Source: Roseateles_B flavus
GTDB lineage: Bacteria; Pseudomonadota; Gammaproteobacteria; Burkholderiales; Burkholderiaceae_C
Length of the DNA: 64,000 nt
Assembly: GCF_039872765.1 (NCBI RefSeq)
Contig: NZ_JBDPZC010000011.1
Location: 1-64,000, forward strand
Direction: 5' to 3'
In this document: positions 58,807 to 64,000 of the stretch, one piece after another
Layout of the letters: every line of letters begins with the position of its first letter
Numbering within the stretch: the first letter of the stretch is position 1
Notes under the pieces: model-generated
Told to the model about the DNA's origin: nothing
Databases searched by the model: none
What the model saw: the letters and a program-made list of their open reading frames with translations, nothing else
Made by a program: the position numbers and the translations under genes

Positions 58807-58959
58807 ATGAAAGCATTCGAGCTGCTGTTCACCAGCGACGTGGGCCTGATGAGCCTGACCGTGCTGACCATCACCCTGGGCATGGGCGCCTTCTACCTGC
58901 GCTACTTCCTCAAGCACATCAAGGACGACGGCGCCGCCGCCGCCCGGCAATCGCGCTGA
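58807..58959 (+). CDS. DUF3149 single-helix membrane protein
   Basis: 50 residues: MKAFELLFTSDVGLMSLTVL, then TITLGMGAFYLRYFLKHIKDD and a short polar tail. This matches the DUF3149 family, a small conserved beta- and gamma-proteobacterial protein with one membrane helix followed by a basic segment. An ACCTCCGGACTCC leader lies upstream without an obvious ribosome site. Function unknown. Confidence 0.8.
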   Translation: MKAFELLFTSDVGLMSLTVLTITLGMGAFYLRYFLKHIKDDGAAAARQSR

Positions 58960-58993
58960 GGCCTCCGGCCGGCCGTGACAGGCCGGGATGCGC

Positions 58994-59416
58994 TCAGCGG
59001 GTGACGATGTCCCGGTGCATGGGCGCCAGCAGGGCCAGCAGACGGCCCTGCGTGGCGAAGGGCACGCCGGCGGCGTCCAGCGCATCCTGCAGGTCTTCGA
59101 CCAGGGCATTGAAATGGGCCAGGTTCAGGCCCATGGCCGCGTGCGCGTTCTTCATGGTCTCGCCCTCGTAGCGGCAGGGCCCGCCTGTCACCGCGCACAG
59201 CTGGTCCACCAGCTGGGTGCGCAGGAACTTGAGGTTGGTCTCCTTGAAGAAGTCCTTGATGCGGGCGTCCTGCGTGGCGCGCTGCAGCAGGCCGTCGACC
59301 ACCGCCTCCAGCGCGGGCTTGCCGCCCAGCTGGGTGTAGAGGCTGTCGTCGGCGCGCGCGGGCATGGCCTGCAGGGCGCACAGCAGGGCCAGGGCGAGAG
59401 GGGCAAGGGCTTTCAT
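58994..59416 (-). CDS. Exported group I truncated haemoglobin
   Basis: 140 residues. A signal peptide (LALALLCALQAMPARA) precedes a 2-on-2 globin: LYTQLGGKPALEAVVDGLLQ, KFLRTQLVDQLCAVTGGPCRY and the proximal-His region NLAHFNALVEDLQDAL (middle motif here in one piece of 20: KFLRTQLVDQLCAVTGGPCR). Truncated haemoglobins bind oxygen or nitric oxide. Export to the periplasm is unusual for the group, but it is seen when paired with DUF3034 genes. It lies 39 bases downstream of that gene. Confidence 0.87.
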   Translation of the reverse strand: MKALAPLALALLCALQAMPARADDSLYTQLGGKPALEAVVDGLLQRATQDARIKDFFKETNLKFLRTQLVDQLCAVTGGPCRYEGETMKNAHAAMGLNLAHFNALVEDLQDALDAAGVPFATQGRLLALLAPMHRDIVTR

Positions 59417-59455
59417 GCGGCAGCAATCCCTGTTGATGGTGGCTCAGTCCCTGAG

Positions 59456-60361
59456 CTAGTAGGCGATCTGGGCCGAGAGGTAGAGCCCGGTCTGCCGGCG
59501 CGGCACAACGCCGGGCACGATGGCGCCCAGGTCCACATAGGCGGCGGTCAGCGAGAACTGCTTGCTCGGCGCCCAGGCGATGAACAGATCCTTCCAGTCC
59601 TGCTCGGCCAGGCCCGCGCCCAGGGCCGAAGGGTTGAGCTTGTCCGGCTTGGCGCGGTACTCCACCCCCACGGCCAGCCGCCGGTTGACCAGGTAGGCCA
59701 TGGACAGCTCGGGCCGCAGGCTGAAGCGGCTGCTGGCCGTGCCGCCGAAGCCCAGCAGGCCGTTCTGGTTGGCCCGGGTGGCGCGCAGCGTCAGGTTCAG
59801 CAGGGTGCTCTGGCGCAGCAGCAGTTTGGTGGCGCTGAGGTAGAGCTCGGTGTCATTTGCGCGGGTGCCCAGGCTGGCCAGCGTGGGGGCGAGATCGCCC
59901 GCATGGCTGCGCTTGTGCTCCAGGCCCAGGCTCAGCTGGGGCATCCAGCGGTCGCTGTCCAGGATGGCATCGCCGGCGATGCGCCATTTGGCGCCGAAGA
60001 TGTCCTGCTTCAGGTGCAGGCCCGGCAGGCCCAGGGCGGTGCCGGTGGGGCCGGTGCTGAAGTCCTGGCGGGCGAGGGACAGCTCGAAGCGGTCGTGCAG
60101 GCCCAGGGCCGCGCCATAGACTGTCAGGCCGTAGTCCTGGGTGTGGACCCGGGTGGCGAAGGCGGTGGCGCCGACCTCGCCCGGCGCGGCATAGCTGCCG
60201 ATGAGGGCCCAGGGCGTGAGGCCGCCGCCGGCCGCGCCGTCGATGCTGCTGACGCCGCCCGTGAGGAGCAGCTTGCCCTGCGCCTGCGCCGTTCCCGCGA
60301 TCAGCAGGGCCAGCAGGGCGGTGGCGGCAAGGGAGGAAGGACGGTGGAAGCGGGCCGGCAT
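59456..60361 (-). CDS. DUF3034 outer-membrane barrel-like protein
   Basis: 301 residues. Signal peptide (AATALLALLIAGTAQAQ), then a beta-strand-rich chain with GKLLLTGGVSSIDGAAGGGL at the start, as in the DUF3034 family, and a C-terminal aromatic-ending strand (YLSAQIAY) typical of outer-membrane barrels. AAGGAG precedes the ATG. It probably forms an operon with the exported truncated haemoglobin. Function unknown. Confidence 0.82.
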   Translation of the reverse strand: MPARFHRPSSLAATALLALLIAGTAQAQGKLLLTGGVSSIDGAAGGGLTPWALIGSYAAPGEVGATAFATRVHTQDYGLTVYGAALGLHDRFELSLARQDFSTGPTGTALGLPGLHLKQDIFGAKWRIAGDAILDSDRWMPQLSLGLEHKRSHAGDLAPTLASLGTRANDTELYLSATKLLLRQSTLLNLTLRATRANQNGLLGFGGTASSRFSLRPELSMAYLVNRRLAVGVEYRAKPDKLNPSALGAGLAEQDWKDLFIAWAPSKQFSLTAAYVDLGAIVPGVVPRRQTGLYLSAQIAY

Positions 60362-60398
60362 GACACTCCTTCGAAGCTGCTGCGCCGGCCCCGGTGGA

Positions 60399-60848
60399 TC
60401 ACCAGCTGCCGGTATTGGGCATGGACACCCAGGGCTCGGCAGGAGCCAGGGCGGGTCCATTCTGCAGCAACTCGACGGAGATGTTGTCGGGGGATCGCAC
60501 GAAGGCCATGCGGCCGTCCCGGGGCGGGCGGGAAATCGTCACGCCGTGGTCTGCCAGGCGCTGGCAGGCGGCGTAGATGTCGTCCACGGCAAAGGCCAGG
60601 TGGCCGAAGTTGCGGCCGCCGGTGTAGGTCTCGGTCGTGCCGTCGGGGGCGGGCCAGTTGTAGGTCAGCTCCACCTGGGGCTGGAAGGGGCCGTCGGCGT
60701 TGCCCGGAGCGGCCAGGTAGACCAGGGTGAAGCGGCCGGTCTCGTGCTCGGTGCGGCGCACCTCGCGCAGGCCCAGGGCGTCGCGGTAGAACTTCAGGGA
60801 CTGGTCCAGGTCGGTGACGCGGACCATGGTGTGCAGGTAGGACATCAT
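60399..60848 (-). CDS. gloA: Lactoylglutathione lyase (glyoxalase I)
   Basis: 149 residues. Metal ligands are His in YLHTMVRV, Glu in VELTYNW, His in FGHLAFAVDD and Glu in SVELLQ, in the order of GloA. It converts the methylglyoxal-glutathione adduct to lactoylglutathione. It is slightly longer than E. coli GloA (135) at the C-terminus. It is a single gene on its strand. Confidence 0.92.
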   Translation of the reverse strand: MMSYLHTMVRVTDLDQSLKFYRDALGLREVRRTEHETGRFTLVYLAAPGNADGPFQPQVELTYNWPAPDGTTETYTGGRNFGHLAFAVDDIYAACQRLADHGVTISRPPRDGRMAFVRSPDNISVELLQNGPALAPAEPWVSMPNTGSW

Positions 60849-60955
60849 GGCAGTGCGGGCAGGGGGGTGCCGGAGTTCGAGCCGCTATTTTGAAGGGACT
60901 CGCCCGGGCCTGCGCAAGCAGTCCCGAACCACCCTTTGAAAACACCGGGTACGGC

Positions 60956-60969
60956 GGGGTCAGGTGTTG
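60956..60969 (-). repeat. Interspersed 14-mer, one mismatch
   Basis: The plus strand reads GGGGTCAGGTGTTG. It lies in the gap 60849-61030, just past the stop of the TonB-dependent receptor gene, which is otherwise without recognisable features. Confidence 0.5.
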
Positions 60970-61030
60970 CCGCTGCCGCGGCCCTTGCCTTCCTGCTGAC
61001 GCCGCCCTCTCGCGGTGCCGGACGCCTGGC

Positions 61031-63169
61031 TCACAGGCGCCGGGTCCATCGCACTGACAGCGACAGCGTGCGCGGCGCTCCAGGCTCCAGGAAGCGGCCA
61101 TTCCCGTCGTTGACGATGACGGTGCCGGCATAGGCCCGGTTGAGCACGTTGTCCACCCGGACCTGGGCCTGCCATTCGCTGCCATCGTCCATCGCGAGGG
61201 TCCGGCTCCAGCGCAGATGGGTGATGCCAAAGCCGGCGGCGGACACGGGGCGGGCGTCGCTGACTGGGGTGCGGGACTGGCCGCGCCACTCCATGCCCAG
61301 CTCGCCCGGCATCCACCGCGGCTGCCAAGCGACGCCCACCCAGGCCGTCCGCGCCTGGGTCCCGACGAGGCGCTGCCCCGAGGCAACCTGGACCTTGGGC
61401 AGGCTGGCGCTGGGGCAGGGCGCGCCGGTGCAGGTCTCGAAACCATCCCTGTTGCTGGCGCTCAGGGCGGTCCATGCCCAGCTCAGGCGCCATCCCGGGT
61501 GGAGCTGCCACTGTCCGCTGAACTCGGCGCCGTACCTCAGGGTGCGTCCGATGTTCTGGTAGGTCGCCCGCCCGGCCGCGTTGCTGAGCACGCCGATTTC
61601 GTCCGTGGTCCGGGTGTGGAACAGCACGGCGTCCCATTCGAGCGCGGCTGTCCTGTACTTGCTGCCCAGCTCGCCCTGGGTGCTGCGCTGGCCCTGCAGT
61701 GTCCGGTTGAAGCCGCCGTCCCCCGGTCCGTAGGCCAGCTCGGCCAGCGTCGGGGTTTCGTAGCCCCGGGCCAGGCTGGCGTACAGCTTCCAGTCCGGCC
61801 GCAGGGCATAGCCCAGGGCCGCGGTCGGGTTGGTGTAGCTGAAGCGGCGGCGGCCGGAGTCGTCGATGTTGCCGGGCGGTACCACGTAGGCGTCCCGCAC
61901 CTCGACGTCCAGGTGCCCGGTGCGGGCCCCGAGGGTGGCGCTCCAGGCCGGGCTCCAGTCGTAGCGGGCCTCGAAGAACAGGTCGGCGGTCGCGGCCTGG
62001 TTCCGTTCGTCGCGACGCAGGGCGCCCATCGTGCCCAGCACGAGTGCACGGTCGACCCGCGTGAAGTTCTCATAGCCTTTGCGGGCGTCGTCCTGGCGCT
62101 CCAGCGCGGTGCCCACCACCAGCTCCGCTGCGCCGGCGCCGAAGCTCGCCTTGGCCTCCAGCCCTTCGTAGTGCCGGTCCACCTGCACGACGCCGCCGCC
62201 ATGGCGCGGGTTCGCCTGCGTCGCCGCCGGGATGGCCAGGAACTGCAGGATGCCGCGCGATCCCGCATAGGCGGCCAGCGAGGACTGGCGCAGCGGCCCG
62301 CTGTCGTGGAAGTCATGGACCCAGCTCATGCCCAGCTGTCGCTGGTGGACCGACTTGCGCGTGTCGAACTGCAGCGCCTCAGGTGTCGTCGCGTGAGGAT
62401 CGATCCCGGCGGGCGGGAAGGGCAGGCCCAGCGGATCCTGCGCGTCCTGCTCATGCTGGGACAGCGCGACGTTCAGGCGGTCCTGCTCGCCCTGCCAGCC
62501 CAGGCGCAGGTGGGCGAGCTGGCGCGTGGCCGCGCTCTGCGGTCGGAAGCCGGCGACATGCAGCCGGGAGGCGCTGGCCTGCAGGGTCAGTGCACCCGCC
62601 GGCGAAGGCAGTGGCGATGCCAGGGCCACCCGGGCCTGGTGGGCGCCCTCGCTGTTGCCGTCGACGTTGAGTTCGAGCCGGCGATCGCGGATCGCCTGCG
62701 AAGTCAATGCGATGACGCCGCCCGAGCTGGCCCCGTAGAGCACCGCGTGCGGGCCGCGCACCACCTCCAGCCGCGCGGTACCTGCCAGGTCGAAATGCGC
62801 CACCTGCCCCTGCCCATCAGGCATGGTGGCGGGGATGCCGTCCGTGTACAGGCGCAGACCGCGCACGCCGAAGCTGGAGCGCGCGCCGAAGCCTCGGGAG
62901 CTGATCTGCTGGTCCTGTGCGTAGTTGCCCCGGTCGGCGACGAGCAGACCAGGCACCCGCGCCATCGCCTCGGCCAGGTTCCACATGGGGCCGGACTGGC
63001 GCAGCGCCTGCGCATCGACGACGCTGACGGCGAAGGGGACGTCAAGCTGCTTCTGGTCCGTGCTGAGGCCTTTCACCATCACGGGGGTCTGGACCTCGAC
63101 ATCCGCCGAGGCCGAGGGGACGCACAGCCAGAGCGTGCAGGGAAGGAAGAGACAGGCAGTAGACCTCAT
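61031..63169 (-). CDS. TonB-dependent outer-membrane receptor
   Basis: 712 residues. Signal peptide to PSASA; plug domain with SSRGFGARSSFGVRGLRLY, VEVVRGPHAVLYGASSGGVI-type motif (here LEVVRGPHAVLYGASSGG), then a 22-strand barrel. The end NRAYAGTVIVNDGNGRFLEP and PGAPRTLSLSVRWTRRL is the usual C-terminal barrel closure. No TonB box was clearly seen. Siderophore- or vitamin-type substrate cannot be inferred. A membrane or metal-handling gene is at 63255. Confidence 0.92.
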   Translation of the reverse strand: MRSTACLFLPCTLWLCVPSASADVEVQTPVMVKGLSTDQKQLDVPFAVSVVDAQALRQSGPMWNLAEAMARVPGLLVADRGNYAQDQQISSRGFGARSSFGVRGLRLYTDGIPATMPDGQGQVAHFDLAGTARLEVVRGPHAVLYGASSGGVIALTSQAIRDRRLELNVDGNSEGAHQARVALASPLPSPAGALTLQASASRLHVAGFRPQSAATRQLAHLRLGWQGEQDRLNVALSQHEQDAQDPLGLPFPPAGIDPHATTPEALQFDTRKSVHQRQLGMSWVHDFHDSGPLRQSSLAAYAGSRGILQFLAIPAATQANPRHGGGVVQVDRHYEGLEAKASFGAGAAELVVGTALERQDDARKGYENFTRVDRALVLGTMGALRRDERNQAATADLFFEARYDWSPAWSATLGARTGHLDVEVRDAYVVPPGNIDDSGRRRFSYTNPTAALGYALRPDWKLYASLARGYETPTLAELAYGPGDGGFNRTLQGQRSTQGELGSKYRTAALEWDAVLFHTRTTDEIGVLSNAAGRATYQNIGRTLRYGAEFSGQWQLHPGWRLSWAWTALSASNRDGFETCTGAPCPSASLPKVQVASGQRLVGTQARTAWVGVAWQPRWMPGELGMEWRGQSRTPVSDARPVSAAGFGITHLRWSRTLAMDDGSEWQAQVRVDNVLNRAYAGTVIVNDGNGRFLEPGAPRTLSLSVRWTRRL

Positions 63170-63254
63170 GGGGCAAGCAGCGGCATCGAGAGGAGGCGCG
63201 TCGTGGGACGCGGGAGCAAAGGGGGGCAGCGCGTGGCGGGTCCTGGGCGGCCCG

Positions 63255-64000
63255 CTAGGCCAGGGAATGCCAGCGCTCGTGCAGGCCGCGGATGTCCTGC
63301 AGCAAGGTCTTGCACCGCTCCCAGCGCAGCGCCGATTCAGGTTCCGCCTCGCCGGGTTCCAGCCCGGTCGACACCGTGAGGCCCAGGCCGATGAGCCGGC
63401 CGTCCGTCGTGCCCTCGGCCAGCGCCTTCACCGCTGCATCCGCGAGGCGCGCGTCGCCGGCGCATTCGAGGAACACCGCTCCCGGCAGGCCATGGTCGCC
63501 CAGCTGCGCCACCCGGCCTGCCACGCCTTCCAGCGCCTGCAGATCTTGCAGGCCGCTCACCGCGACGTGGCAGTCGGGGTTGCCGCGCGTCTGCACCGTG
63601 GCACAGCCGCCGCTCGGGCCCAGGGCGATGAAGTGGTGCGGACGGGACGCCGCGCGCACGGCGTCCACGGCCACCTGGATGGACTGCTCGTGGGTCCTGC
63701 AGTTGAAGCCCACCGCCGACGGCAGGCCCGAGGCCAACTCCCGATGCACCTGGCTCTCCGTGACGCTGGCATCCAGGGACGACCACGAGGCGAGGTCATT
63801 GAAGTACTGCCAGGACAGAGGGTCGTCCAGGTACAGCGCCAGCGGAAGCCCGGTGTCCAGCGCGTCGATCATCTTGCGGCGCGCCAGATACATCAACTCC
63901 TCCGGGTTCCTGCCAGACGCGCAATTGACCAGCCAATTCCGCAGATCAACGCCCAGCATCAGCTCGGCGCTGCCAGCGGCTGCGAGACGCTCCTCTCGCA
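63255..64000 (-). CDS. Protein of unknown function, start beyond the window
   Basis: At least 248 residues. An ATG occurs at 63959 (MLGVDLRNWLV), but the frame is open to the window edge (EERLAAAGSAELMLG), so the gene may start outside. Segments such as SAVGFNCRTHEQSIQVAVDA and HFIALGPSGGCATVQTRGNP are soluble and alpha/beta-like; homocysteine-methyltransferase-like barrels were considered but not supported. It lies 85 bases upstream of the TonB-dependent receptor and could share its promoter. Confidence 0.6.
   Translation of the reverse strand, partial: REERLAAAGSAELMLGVDLRNWLVNCASGRNPEELMYLARRKMIDALDTGLPLALYLDDPLSWQYFNDLASWSSLDASVTESQVHRELASGLPSAVGFNCRTHEQSIQVAVDAVRAASRPHHFIALGPSGGCATVQTRGNPDCHVAVSGLQDLQALEGVAGRVAQLGDHGLPGAVFLECAGDARLADAAVKALAEGTTDGRLIGLGLTVSTGLEPGEAEPESALRWERCKTLLQDIRGLHERWHSLA

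Overview
The window is a very GC-rich chromosomal segment. Its gene set (Lrp, LysR and TetR regulators, an NDH-2, DUF2242, DUF3149, DUF2145 and DUF3034 proteins, a 5-oxoproline pathway, c-di-GMP enzymes) suggests a betaproteobacterium of the order Burkholderiales, in the Roseateles/Pelomonas/Mitsuaria neighbourhood. No ribosomal RNA, ordinary tRNA, CRISPR array, prophage or insertion sequence was seen. Coding density is high. The only gene-free stretches longer than 300 bases are 10575-11268 (an array of structured RNAs) and 12487-12818 (a broken gene).

Layout. 1-7000: a NERD-domain gene; a lipid locus (CDP-alcohol phosphatidyltransferase diverging from cdsA, a fatty acid desaturase and an MFS-like protein); a small membrane protein; a secreted phospholipase C/P1-nuclease-like protein. 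7171-13865: an RNA repair locus. RtcR is divergent from rsr (TROVE/Ro60), which is followed by four Y-RNA-like units, a CCA-ended tRNA-like RNA, rtcB, a broken nucleotidyltransferase of the RlaP type, and rtcA. A consensus sigma-54 promoter precedes rsr. 13880-24250: regulators with their targets, a radical SAM gene coupled to a small protein, an Xre/GNAT pair, oleate hydratase and an RsbQ-like hydrolase. 24394-29254: a complete 5-oxoproline scavenging operon (pxpB-pxpC-pxpA-DUF969-DUF979-pcp). 29531-39324: an SGNH hydrolase, an Lnt-like fusion protein, a two-component-propeller diguanylate cyclase, and small membrane or periplasmic proteins. 39423-47199: NDH-2, an Lrp regulator, transport and peptidase genes. 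47336-49319: a c-di-GMP-I riboswitch in front of a secreted subtilisin-like protease. 49320-52923: an ECF42-type sigma factor operon with YciI, VOC and SRPBCC proteins. 53147-64000: an S1/P1 nuclease, a GAF-PAS-GGDEF protein, small conserved proteins, a secreted truncated haemoglobin, a DUF3034 barrel, a glyoxalase, a TonB-dependent receptor and a gene cut by the window edge.

How parts work together. The most striking region is the RNA repair locus. A CARF-type sensor (RtcR) probably fires the sigma-54 promoter. The transcript would encode a Ro60-like RNA-binding ring, several noncoding RNAs that look like its Y RNA partners (one a circularly permuted tRNA mimic with an intact D-arm, T-arm and acceptor stem), and the RNA ligase and RNA cyclase. 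A second theme is c-di-GMP: two GGDEF proteins and one c-di-GMP riboswitch lie within 24 kb. A short interspersed 14-mer (CAAGACCTGACCCC) occurs four times exactly and three times with one mismatch, often touching gene starts or stops. A roughly 160-bp element is present in two diverged copies upstream of the NERD gene and of the phospholipase/nuclease-like gene.
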